In this document: positions 1 to 6,264 of the stretch, in pieces
Position numbering within the stretch: the first letter of the stretch is position 1
Layout of the letters: the number at the start of each line of letters is the position of its first letter
NCBI GenBank assembly: GCA_964604565.1
Contig: CAZRZN010000183.1
Coordinates: 1 to 8,819, forward strand
DNA length: 8,819 nucleotides
Reading direction: 5' to 3'
From: CAZRZN01 sp964604565
GTDB taxonomy: Bacteria > Pseudomonadota > Alphaproteobacteria > Rhodobacterales > Rhodobacteraceae
Program-made: the position numbers and the translations under genes
The notes under the pieces: model-generated
What the model was told of the DNA's origin: nothing
Seen by the model: the letters and a program-made list of their open reading frames with translations, nothing else
Databases searched by the model: none

Positions 1-360
1 GGGACGGAGGTCATGGAAATATCCGGTCAATGGCGCGGAGGGTGCGGTGGCAGACGCGGGGTCCCGCATGGGACCCGAAGCATCTGGCATGCCCGCACGC
101 CCGTCCCCTGACGCAGCGTCATGAAAGCCGTTTCGAGGGCGTCGGACAACGGAGGTATACCCGACTGCGCCCACACCGCCCACGATAAGGGTCGCCGGAG
201 GCCACCCGGCCAGACCTGCAAGAGGCGCAGCAGGGATGCGCGAACGGCTGTCCAGCCTTGGCGCCGAAATCAGCCCGGAACTGGTAATTTGCCGGGCAGG
301 ATAAGCCCCCTTTGCCGCCGCCACGGGGCAGGACAGATCAGGGCCGGCGGCCCAGCGCGA
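1..360. other. Left-edge region with no supported gene
   Basis: I see no convincing coding sequence here. The short open frames on both strands are rich in Arg, Pro and Gly and resemble no family I know. One plus-strand frame (about 125-310) ends in a short stretch with ordinary protein-like composition (MRERLSSLGAEISPELV, start at 236) and could be a remnant, but it cannot be assigned. A perfect 7-bp hairpin lies at 59-76. A 5-bp GC hairpin (341-353) lies just beyond the stop codon of the VWA gene but has no T-run, so it is not a clear terminator. XdhC/CoxF-type genes often follow CoxD/CoxE-like pairs in this group of bacteria, but none is recognisable here. Confidence 0.5.
59..76. other. 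Perfect 7-bp hairpin GGGTCCC-gcat-GGGACCC
   Basis: The arms at 59-65 and 70-76 are exact complements around a 4-nt loop. No T-run follows on either strand, so it does not qualify as an intrinsic terminator. Function unknown. Confidence 0.4.
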
Positions 361-1611
361 TCAGAGCAGACGCATCAGCCGGTCCTTTTCGCCGGGATCG
401 TCGGGGCGCGAGATCGCCTTGGCCAGATCCTCCAGCGAGGCGATGGAATGGCCCGCGCGAAAGCTGTCCACATGGGGCAGCATGGCGCGGATACCGGTCG
501 CCTTCGGTGCAAAGCCGTCCCAGCGCAGCAGCGGGTTGAGCCAGATCAGCCGCCGGGCCGAGAGATGCAGGCGCTCCATCTCCTTTTCCAGCGCGCCGGG
601 GTCGTCCCGGTCGAGACCGTCGGTGATCAGCAGCACCATCGCGCCATGCCCCATCACGCGGCGCGACCAGTCGCGGTTGAAGGCATGCAGGCAGTCGCCG
701 ATCCGTGTGCCGCCCTCCCAATCCTGCGCCTCGGCGCCGGCGGCCTTGAGCGCGGCATCCACGTCCCGGGTGGCGAGGTGGCGGGTGATATTGGTCAGCC
801 GCGTGCCGAAGGTAAAGGCGTGGACGCGCGCCCAGCCCTGCCCTTTTTCATTGGCGACCGCATGCAGGAAATGCAGGACCATGCGGGAATACTGGCTCAT
901 GGAGCCGGAAATGTCGCAGAGCACCACGAGGTTCGGCCAGCGCGGGCGGGGTCTCGCCCGGGCGATACTGTGGATCTCGCCGCCCTGCCGCAGGGCGTTG
1001 CGGATTGTGCGGCGGGCGTCGATCCGGCTGCCCAGCCGTGCGCCGGTCAGGCGGCGGCTGGCGATCGGTTTGACCGGCAGGGTCAGGCGGGCCAGCATGC
1101 GCTTGGCCTCGGCGATCTCTTCGATGGACATCTGTTCGAAATCGAGGCTGCGCAGCTTTTCCTCTGCGGACATGGTCATCGAGGCGTCGATCTCGATCTC
1201 CGTGCCCTCTTCGGGGTCCTCGGCCTCGGGCAACTCGGGGCGGGTGTCGCCCAGCAGGGCCTGCGCCGCGCGTTTCTCGGCGGCGACGGCGCTGCGGTCC
1301 TCCTGCACGCCGTGGATGGCCGGCAAGAGCATCGACATCATATGTTCCAGAAAGCGCGGATCGCGCCAATAGAGGCGGAAGATCTGGGCAAAGATGGTGC
1401 GGTGTTCCGGCCGGTTCACGAAACAGGCGTGCAGCGTCCAGTAGAAATCCATCCGGTCGGTGAAGCCAACCGCCTCGACCGCGCGGATGGCCTCGATCAC
1501 CCGGCCCGGCCCCACCGGCAGGCCCGCACGGCGCAGGGCGCGGGCGAAATGCACGATATTCTGCGCGAGGCGCGGATTTTCGGGGATGGTGAGCGGGGCG
1601 TATTCAGGCAT
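361..1611 (-). CDS. CoxE-type VWA domain protein
   Basis: A 416-residue cytoplasmic protein of the CoxE-like VWA family (Pfam VWA_CoxE type). No signal peptide or membrane segment is visible. The N-terminal half (about 1-225) is the family's helical region, with an acidic stretch near 128-140. The C-terminal half is a von Willebrand A domain with a complete metal-ion-dependent adhesion site: DISGS at 233-237, Thr302 in GGTRIG, and Asp331 in LITDG. In known systems such proteins act with a MoxR/CoxD AAA+ ATPase as the substrate-binding partner during maturation of enzymes such as Mo-containing CO dehydrogenase. The start at 1611 gives the family-like N-terminus MPEYAPL and has a strong upstream GGGAG (1617-1621, 5 nt away); an upstream extension to 1710 would translate through repeat DNA. 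The ATPase gene lies just upstream on the same strand, so co-transcription is likely. The client enzyme is not in the window. Confidence 0.9.
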   Translation of the reverse strand: MPEYAPLTIPENPRLAQNIVHFARALRRAGLPVGPGRVIEAIRAVEAVGFTDRMDFYWTLHACFVNRPEHRTIFAQIFRLYWRDPRFLEHMMSMLLPAIHGVQEDRSAVAAEKRAAQALLGDTRPELPEAEDPEEGTEIEIDASMTMSAEEKLRSLDFEQMSIEEIAEAKRMLARLTLPVKPIASRRLTGARLGSRIDARRTIRNALRQGGEIHSIARARPRPRWPNLVVLCDISGSMSQYSRMVLHFLHAVANEKGQGWARVHAFTFGTRLTNITRHLATRDVDAALKAAGAEAQDWEGGTRIGDCLHAFNRDWSRRVMGHGAMVLLITDGLDRDDPGALEKEMERLHLSARRLIWLNPLLRWDGFAPKATGIRAMLPHVDSFRAGHSIASLEDLAKAISRPDDPGEKDRLMRLL

Positions 1612-1621
1612 GTCCCCTCCC

Positions 1622-1669
1622 GTGGGGGCGCTGCCCCCACACCCCCGGAGTATTTGCCGAGAGAAGAAG
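1622..1669 (-). repeat. Structured intergenic repeat, copy A
   Basis: Read on the minus strand, this starts CTTCTTCTCTC, continues through AAATACTCCGGGGGTG, and ends in an 8-bp hairpin GTGGGGGC-agc-GCCCCCAC (plus-strand arms 1622-1629 and 1633-1640). The same modules occur at 1717-1772 and 6091-6150. The copy sits directly upstream of the Shine-Dalgarno of the VWA gene. Together with copy B it forms a long inverted repeat. I recall similar elements between genes in Rhodobacteraceae, but I cannot check this here. Confidence 0.85.
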
Positions 1670-1716
1670 CGCCAGACAGCCGCCTCCCCCGTCTGAACCA
1701 GACCGGACACCGATAT

Positions 1717-1772
1717 TTCTTCTCTCCGGAAATACCTCCGGGGGGAGCCGGAGGCGGGGGGCAGCGCCCCCC
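1717..1772 (+). repeat. Structured intergenic repeat, copy B
   Basis: Read on the plus strand: TTCTTCTCTC, then AAATACCTCCGGGGGG, then a small hairpin CCTCCGG/CCGGAGG (1735-1741 with 1748-1754), then a 7-bp hairpin GGGGGGC-agc-GCCCCCC (1756-1762 with 1766-1772). It is oriented opposite to copy A, with the TTCTTCTCTC ends facing each other across 47 bp. It begins 35 bp downstream of the ATPase stop codon in the direction of ATPase transcription. Confidence 0.85.
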
Positions 1773-1807
1773 TCGACGGTGGTGCAGGTGCCGGACGGCG
1801 CCATCTT

Positions 1808-2716
1808 TCAGGCGGCCTCGATGCCGGCGCGGGCCTCGTCGAGGATGCGCTTGGCCTCGGAGCCCTGGATTTTCGCGATGTCGTCCTGATACTTGAGGAT
1901 CGCGCCCAGCGTGTCGGAGATCACCTCGGGCGACAGATCCACCACGTCCAGCGCCAGCAGGCATTTGGCCCAGTCGATGGTCTCCGCCACGCCGGGTTTC
2001 TTGAAGATGTCCTCGGTGCGCAGGGACTGCACGAAGGCGACGATCTGGGTGGAAAGTGTTTCGGACACTTCGGGCGCGCGGGCAGTCAGGATCTCCACCT
2101 CGCGGGCGAAATCCGGGTAGTCGACCCAGTGATAGAGGCAGCGCCGCTTGAGCGCGTCATGGACCTCGCGCGTGCGGTTGGAGGTCAGGATCACGATGGG
2201 CGGCTCCGGCGCCTTGATCGTGCCGATTTCCGGGATGGTCACCTGAAAGTCGGACAGCGCCTCAAGCAAGAAGGCCTCGAAGGGTTCGTCGGTGCGGTCC
2301 AGTTCGTCGATGAGCAGGATCGGCGCGCCGTTCTCGTCCGGGCGCATGGCCTGAAGCAGCGGCCGTTCGATCAGGAAATCGGGACCGAAGAGTTCGCGGT
2401 TCAGGCTTTCGCGGTCGGCCTGGCCCTGCGCCTCCGCCGTGCGGATGGCGATCATCTGCGCGGGAAAGTTCCATTCATAGACCGCCGAGGAGGCGTCCAG
2501 CCCCTCGTAGCATTGCAGGCGGATCAGCCGGCGGCCCAGCGCGGCGGACAACGCCTTGGCGATCTCTGTCTTGCCGACACCGGCCTCCCCCTCGAGGAAC
2601 AGCGGACGGCCAAGGCGCAGGGCGAGGAACACCACCGTGGCCAGCGAGCGGGCGCAGACGTAGCCGGTGGTGCCGAGGGTCTGCTGCACCTCGTCGATGG
2701 AAGCGGGAATGGTCAT
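1808..2716 (-). CDS. MoxR-family AAA+ ATPase (CoxD-like)
   Basis: A 302-residue cytoplasmic ATPase, the usual length for CoxD-like MoxR proteins. Visible motifs in order are Walker A GEAGVGKT (43-50), Walker B ILLIDELD (133-140), sensor 1 TSN (178-180), and an Arg-rich LKRRC (189-193) at the arginine-finger position. These proteins form ring-shaped chaperone ATPases that remodel or activate a partner enzyme through a VWA protein, here the gene immediately downstream. The start at 2716 is supported by an AGGAGG Shine-Dalgarno (2723-2728, 6 nt spacing). The open frame extends far upstream, but the added sequence is low-complexity and runs across the divergent intergenic region. The stop is 196 bp from the VWA start, an unusually wide gap for such pairs, and it is filled by repeats. 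The client is unknown: the pair is CoxD/CoxE-like, but no CO dehydrogenase structural gene is in view. Confidence 0.92.
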   Translation of the reverse strand: MTIPASIDEVQQTLGTTGYVCARSLATVVFLALRLGRPLFLEGEAGVGKTEIAKALSAALGRRLIRLQCYEGLDASSAVYEWNFPAQMIAIRTAEAQGQADRESLNRELFGPDFLIERPLLQAMRPDENGAPILLIDELDRTDEPFEAFLLEALSDFQVTIPEIGTIKAPEPPIVILTSNRTREVHDALKRRCLYHWVDYPDFAREVEILTARAPEVSETLSTQIVAFVQSLRTEDIFKKPGVAETIDWAKCLLALDVVDLSPEVISDTLGAILKYQDDIAKIQGSEAKRILDEARAGIEAA

Positions 2717-2807
2717 GGCGGTCCTCCTAGGGTCCTGTTTCCCAAGCCCGGGCACGGCGGTCAATAGGAGCAATGTCACGCAATGCGACTCTTGACGGCG
2801 GTGTGGA

Positions 2808-2836
2808 TTGACGGGGTGTCCGCGCAATGGCATGAT
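2808..2836 (+). promoter_or_regulatory. Candidate sigma70-type promoter
   Basis: TTGACG (2808-2813) is followed after exactly 17 bp by CATGAT (2831-2836), which matches 4 of 6 bases of the -10 consensus. Another TTGACG lies at 2792-2797 and a CATAAT at 2843-2848, but their spacings do not fit. If real, it would have served the decayed glycosyltransferase and could still feed the downstream fusion gene about 590 bp away. The evidence is motif match only. Confidence 0.25.
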
Positions 2837-2888
2837 TCGCTCCATAATGGTGGGGGCAAAACCCGACCGACCTGGCAGACGAGCAGAT

Positions 2889-3040
2889 ATGGCACATCCA
2901 ATGGCGGGCGCCGCACGGCGCGTCACCGCCGTGACCTGCGTCACGAAAGACGGCCCGTTCCTGCCGGAGCGGGGAGCCTCCTGTCGGCTATCGCGCGGGC
3001 GCGACGTCCCGTGTCCTTTCGAGGGTCGGACCGTAAGGCG
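2889..3040 (+). pseudogene. Decayed N-terminus of a family 2 glycosyltransferase
   Basis: The frame starting at ATG 2889 (or 2901) reads RVTAVTCVTKDGPFLPE and then degrades. This resembles the first strand and loop of Glyco_tranf_2_4-type glycosyltransferases (V-x-C-x-x-x-E/D-G-P-[FY]-x-x-E-W-x-A-x-x-R). The intact equivalent in the next gene is VIVACMQNEGPYVVEWIAYHR at residues 451 onward, written here only for comparison. In the remnant the Trp after Glu has become Arg (codon CGG), and the expected DCTDGT segment is only faintly visible near 3015-3040 with apparent small deletions. No Asp-x-Asp motif or C-terminal part follows. The most likely explanation is a lost paralogue or former neighbour of the glycosyltransferase downstream. 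Chance resemblance is possible because the clear match covers only about 25 residues. Confidence 0.45.
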
Positions 3041-3305
3041 CGGGCGGGCGCCGGGCGGGCCGACCGTCACGGTGCGCGCCCAGCGCGGGCGCCTCGGGCC
3101 TGTGCCCGGCCGGGCTCCGCGGTCCCACTGCCAAAGCACGGCGCAGCGCGGCGACGGATTGCAAGGGGTGGCGCAGCACGTGTCCGCAGGCCGGGTGAGC
3201 GATGCCGATGATGTCCCCCGGAACCGTTTCGGCGATCCTGCGATCCCGTTGCGGAATACGGTATGCGCCCTCCGGACTGCGGGCGGGGACAGCCCCGGCA
3301 GGAGA

Positions 3306-3335
3306 GGATCAGGCAGTACGGGATCAGGCAGGACT
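3306..3335 (+). repeat. Two-copy 15-bp tandem repeat
   Basis: GGATCAGGCAGTACG (3306-3320) is followed directly by GGATCAGGCAGGACT (3321-3335), with 13 of 15 positions identical. It lies about 90 bp upstream of the fusion gene. It could be a slippage product in non-coding DNA or a pair of protein-binding sites; nothing decides between these. Confidence 0.5.
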
Positions 3336-3421
3336 GCGCCCGGTGGGCCGACGGCGGGTCCGACGCCACATGACGATGACGGGACAGGCAACACCAAGGC
3401 CGAAACGGCACGAGGGGCAGC

Positions 3422-5782
3422 GTGACACGGATCTACATACACATCGGGCCGGACCGCCCGTCGAGCGACAGGATACAGCGTGTTCTGGACGCCGCGCGCA
3501 GCACCCTCGCGGAGCAGGGCGTGCTTTATCCGCGCACGCCCGGCGCGGGCAATCACACGCGGCTGGTCATGGCGGTCGGCAATCCCCACACCCTTGATGC
3601 GCTGCGGTTTCACGAGGGGCTCTTTCTGCCCGCCCAGCAGGCCGCGCTGCGCGAGACGGTCGGGCGGCAACTGGCCAGGGAGGTCGCCGACAGCGGGGCG
3701 CAGACCGTGATCCTGTCGGCGCACCAGCTGGGCAGCACGCTGTCCTCACGGGCGGAGCTTGCGCGGCTGCGCGCCTTGCTGGCGCCGGTTTCGGACGATA
3801 TCCGCATCGTCGCCTGGCTGGATGAGCCGGCCCGCGCGCTGGTGGCGCATTACGGCGCGCAAGTGCTGGAAGGGCGCGCCCGATCGCTGGATCTGGAGCT
3901 GGGGTTGCTGGAGGCGCCGGACTTCTGGCAGGCGGCGCTGGACAGCCGGCCCGCGCCCGCGCCGCTGGAGGGTGTTTTCCCCGAGGTGCAGGGGGCCGCG
4001 TTCTGGCTGGATTACAAGAGGATGCAGCGGGAATGGGAGAGCGTTTTCGGCCAGGGCTCCGTGGCGTTCCGGTCGCTCGACCGCGACAGGCTGTATGGTG
4101 AGGCGGCGAGCCGGGAACTGTGCGCCGCCTTTGGCATCGCGGCCGATATCGGCCCTGCCGGGGCCGAGGATCTGCCCCGCCTGCCCGCCGCCCCGTGGCT
4201 GACCCGCTGCCGGCAATTCAACGATGCCGCCCTGCGGCTGCTGGCCCGGCAGGAACTCCTGTTGCCGCGGACGCTGTGGCGCAAGCTGCTGGCGGAGATC
4301 GAGGTGCCCGGCGGCCCGCTGCTGGCGGGCAGCCTGTCGGCCCTTTCCATGCGGTTTGACGGCGACATCGCCGATCTCTGCACGCGGCATGACGGTCTGG
4401 ACATGGCCGACATGGAGCCGGACCCGATCTGCGGCGACTGGGTCGAGGCAGATCCGACACGGGGCTTTCAGCCGCACCGGTATCTGATGGCCTTCCGCTG
4501 GCGCATCGCGCAGGCCGACAAGGCGGCCCGCGCCGCGAGGGGGGCAGATTCGGCGGCGCTGACCGGCGGGACGGACCTGCGACGGCCCGCACCCGACCTG
4601 CGCGAAACCCCGCAGGACACCTCGACTCCGCAGGTCAGGACAACCCGTGCCAGGGGGCACAGCGCCGCCCATGCGCCGCACACCCGGCCGGGACGCGTCA
4701 ACGAGGCGGAACTTGCCGCGGCCTATACACCCGTCCCGCCGCGCAGACTGTCGCCCGGGTCCACCGGAAACGTCATCGTCGCCTGCATGCAGAACGAAGG
4801 CCCCTATGTGGTGGAATGGATCGCCTATCACCGGGCCATCGGCTTCGACAATTTCCTGATCTACACGCATGACTGCACCGACGGCACGGTGGAGATCCTG
4901 AACCGGCTGCAGGACCTCGGGGTGGCGCAGCAGCGGGACAATTCCGCTTGGCAGGGGAAATCGCCGCAGCAGCACGCGCTGGACGCCGCCCAGACCGAAC
5001 CGATGCTCCGCGCCGCCGAATGGATCGCAGCCGTCGACGTAGACGAATTCATCAACATCCGCTGCGGCAACGGCACGCTGGCCGATGTTCTTGCCAGGGT
5101 GCCGCAGGCCACCAACGTGGCCATGACAAGGCGGCTGTTCGGGCACAATGGAATCAAACGGGTGCAGGACCGGTTCGTGATCGAACAATTCGACTCATGC
5201 GCGCCGCACTACTGCCCCAAGCCTCAGACGGCCCGGGCCTTCAAGACGCTGTTCCGCAATATCGCCGCCTACGAAAGGATCGGGTGCCACCGGCCCGACC
5301 GGCTGGCCGAAGGACATCAGGACCGGGTGACATGGGTCAACGGATCGGGGCGGGACATGACGGCCGACGCGCTGGAGAGCGGCTGGCACAGTTCGCAACA
5401 GACCATCGGCTACGACCTGATCCAACTCAATCATTACGCGCTGCGCTCCGCCGAGAGCTTTCTGATCAAGCGTCAGCGCGGGCGCACGGGGCATGTAGAC
5501 CGCAAGATCGGGCTGAACTACTGGATTCGCATGGATTGGTCGGTGCACCGCGACATCACGATCAAGCGCAACATCCCAAGGCTGCGGGCAGAGGTCGATC
5601 GCCTGATGCAGGATCCGGCGCTGCGGGCGGCGCATCGCCGCGCGCTGGAATGGCACCAGACCAAGGCCGCGGAATTGCGCGATCTGCCCGAGTTCGCGGA
5701 TCTGTATAGACAGGCACTGATGCTGGATCTGACCGAAACCGAACGCGCGGCCTATGCGCTGGCCCTCGACATGGACCCCTGA
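3422..5782 (+). CDS. Sulfotransferase-like / family 2 glycosyltransferase fusion protein
   Basis: A 786-residue soluble protein with two parts. Residues 1 to about 370 resemble the sulfotransferase-like proteins of Rhodobacteraceae: a first strand IYIHIG, a helix with IQRVL, and a later ILSAHQL strand. However, the usual PAPS-binding loop (HIGxxKTGTTxIQ pattern) reads HIGPDRPSSDRIQ at 7-19 and lacks the key Lys and Gly-Thr, so sulfate transfer is doubtful. Residues about 375-445 form a Pro/Arg/Thr-rich linker. From residue 450 on is a Glyco_tranf_2_4-like domain: VACMQNEGPY (453-462), the HDCTDGT motif, and a D-x-D metal/nucleotide-sugar motif in VDVDEF (539 and 541). The C-terminal tail is helical. 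No signal peptide or membrane segment is seen. The GTG start at 3422 places strand 1 right at the N-terminus and has GAGGGG (3412-3417) upstream with a short 4-nt gap. The likely role is in building a surface glycan; donor and acceptor are unknown. Confidence 0.85.
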   Translation: MTRIYIHIGPDRPSSDRIQRVLDAARSTLAEQGVLYPRTPGAGNHTRLVMAVGNPHTLDALRFHEGLFLPAQQAALRETVGRQLAREVADSGAQTVILSAHQLGSTLSSRAELARLRALLAPVSDDIRIVAWLDEPARALVAHYGAQVLEGRARSLDLELGLLEAPDFWQAALDSRPAPAPLEGVFPEVQGAAFWLDYKRMQREWESVFGQGSVAFRSLDRDRLYGEAASRELCAAFGIAADIGPAGAEDLPRLPAAPWLTRCRQFNDAALRLLARQELLLPRTLWRKLLAEIEVPGGPLLAGSLSALSMRFDGDIADLCTRHDGLDMADMEPDPICGDWVEADPTRGFQPHRYLMAFRWRIAQADKAARAARGADSAALTGGTDLRRPAPDLRETPQDTSTPQVRTTRARGHSAAHAPHTRPGRVNEAELAAAYTPVPPRRLSPGSTGNVIVACMQNEGPYVVEWIAYHRAIGFDNFLIYTHDCTDGTVEILNRLQDLGVAQQRDNSAWQGKSPQQHALDAAQTEPMLRAAEWIAAVDVDEFINIRCGNGTLADVLARVPQATNVAMTRRLFGHNGIKRVQDRFVIEQFDSCAPHYCPKPQTARAFKTLFRNIAAYERIGCHRPDRLAEGHQDRVTWVNGSGRDMTADALESGWHSSQQTIGYDLIQLNHYALRSAESFLIKRQRGRTGHVDRKIGLNYWIRMDWSVHRDITIKRNIPRLRAEVDRLMQDPALRAAHRRALEWHQTKAAELRDLPEFADLYRQALMLDLTETERAAYALALDMDP

Positions 5783-5969
5783 CCGACGGACGCGCGACGC
5801 CACTTCTGCAATACGAAACGCCCTCCTGAACTTCGGGCAGGACACCGGCCCTTTCACACAGCGCCGCGCCGGAATCGCCCTGAATACGAGCAAAGCCACC
5901 ATGCGCGCTGCGACCCGGTCCATCGGGAGGCGGCGGCATCGGCCCAGCCCGGTCGCGCCCGTCACTAAG

Positions 5970-5992
5970 AAAAAAGGGGCGCGCGCCGCGCA
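5970..5992 (-). terminator. Minus-strand terminator-like hairpin
   Basis: Read on the minus strand, GCGCG-gcg-CGCGC is followed by CCC and then six T residues (plus-strand A-run 5970-5975). The stem is short (5 bp) and three C separate it from the T-run. No minus-strand gene lies to its right in this window, so it would have to end an antisense transcript, or it is a chance feature. Confidence 0.2.
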
Positions 5993-6090
5993 GCCAATCC
6001 GGTCTGTCTGCCCCAGGTCGGCGCGCCAAGACTGCCTCCAAGCCAGCCACCCGAAATGCCCGGCCCCCAGCTTCGGCCGGCCGTGGCGGG

Positions 6091-6150
6091 CTTCTTCTCT
6101 CCCGAAATACTCCGGGGGTGAGGCCGCAGGCCGAGGGGGCAGCGCCCCCT
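6091..6150 (+). repeat. Structured intergenic repeat, copy C
   Basis: This carries the same modules as copies A and B: CTTCTTCTCTC, AAATACTCCGGGGGTG, a small variable hairpin (AGGCC-gca-GGCC), then AGGGGGC-agc-GCCCCCT (arms 6134-6140 and 6144-6150). It ends 114 bp upstream of the start of the next gene. It lies more than 4 kb from the A/B pair and supports a dispersed repeat family whose middle hairpin varies while the two ends are conserved. Confidence 0.85.
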
Positions 6151-6264
6151 CCCCCACCCCGCACCCACCGAATTGTCACGCGCAGACCATATTTTCGCCG
6201 GAAACTCCGGTCATTGTTTCCGTCAAATCCGCTTCAAATACGCGGCATACGAGGACACCGGGGC

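Larger units (their letters stand above)
1622..1772. repeat. Long inverted repeat formed by copies A and B
   Basis: The inner arms (about 1642-1669 and 1717-1743) are near-perfect reverse complements over about 27 bp, differing by one inserted G and a GCC/CCG change. The outer GC hairpins can fold individually or pair with each other. The 47-bp loop contains its own 5-bp hairpin GTCTG-aac-CAGAC (1691-1703). A transcript running from the ATPase gene into the VWA gene would carry this whole structure between the two cistrons. Plausible roles are partial termination, protection of the upstream message from decay, or none beyond being a selfish repeat. There is no T-run, so it is not a standard terminator. 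Confidence 0.75.
2717..3421. other. Divergent intergenic region, 705 bp
   Basis: This separates the minus-strand ATPase from the plus-strand fusion protein. It holds a weak plus-strand promoter candidate (2808-2836), an apparent glycosyltransferase remnant (2889-3040) and a 15-bp tandem repeat (3306-3335). The remaining open frames on both strands are Arg/Pro/Gly-rich and unlike any family I know. The length and degraded coding signal suggest a decayed gene rather than purely regulatory DNA. Confidence 0.6.
5783..6264. other. Intergenic region, 482 bp, with repeat copy C
   Basis: No gene is supported here. Open frames on the minus strand are extensions of shadows of the fusion gene. The stretch holds a minus-strand terminator-like element (about 5970-5992), repeat copy C (6091-6150), and a relatively AT-rich interval (about 6172-6245) just before the next gene, which is the likely place for its promoter, although no clear -35/-10 pair could be chosen. 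No intrinsic terminator with a T-run was found on the plus strand after the fusion gene. Confidence 0.55.

Noticed and set aside
121..1896. Very long plus-strand open frame (591 codons) opposite the VWA gene
   Set aside because: It is antisense to a well-supported gene, has Arg/Ala/Gly-rich composition with no recognisable domain, and runs through the repeat elements. Long antisense open frames are expected at this GC content.
2988..3308. Minus-strand open frame with a protein-like stretch (IAETVPGDIIGIAHPACGH)
   Set aside because: Only about 40 residues look ordinary; the rest is Pro/Arg-rich. It has no clear ribosome site and no family I recognise. It may be a second decayed fragment but cannot be supported.
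2808..3425. 205-codon plus-strand frame as an intact gene
   Set aside because: Only the part around 2889-3000 resembles a known domain; the remainder lacks domain character and the glycosyltransferase core, so it is treated as a pseudogene remnant.
2717..3724. N-terminal extension of the ATPase frame up to 3724
   Set aside because: The extension overlaps the divergent fusion gene, is low-complexity, and the start at 2716 has a perfect AGGAGG and a family-like N-terminus.
3746..5188. 480-codon minus-strand frame inside the fusion gene
   Set aside because: It is a shadow of the plus-strand gene, with the biased composition expected of the complementary frame and no domain.
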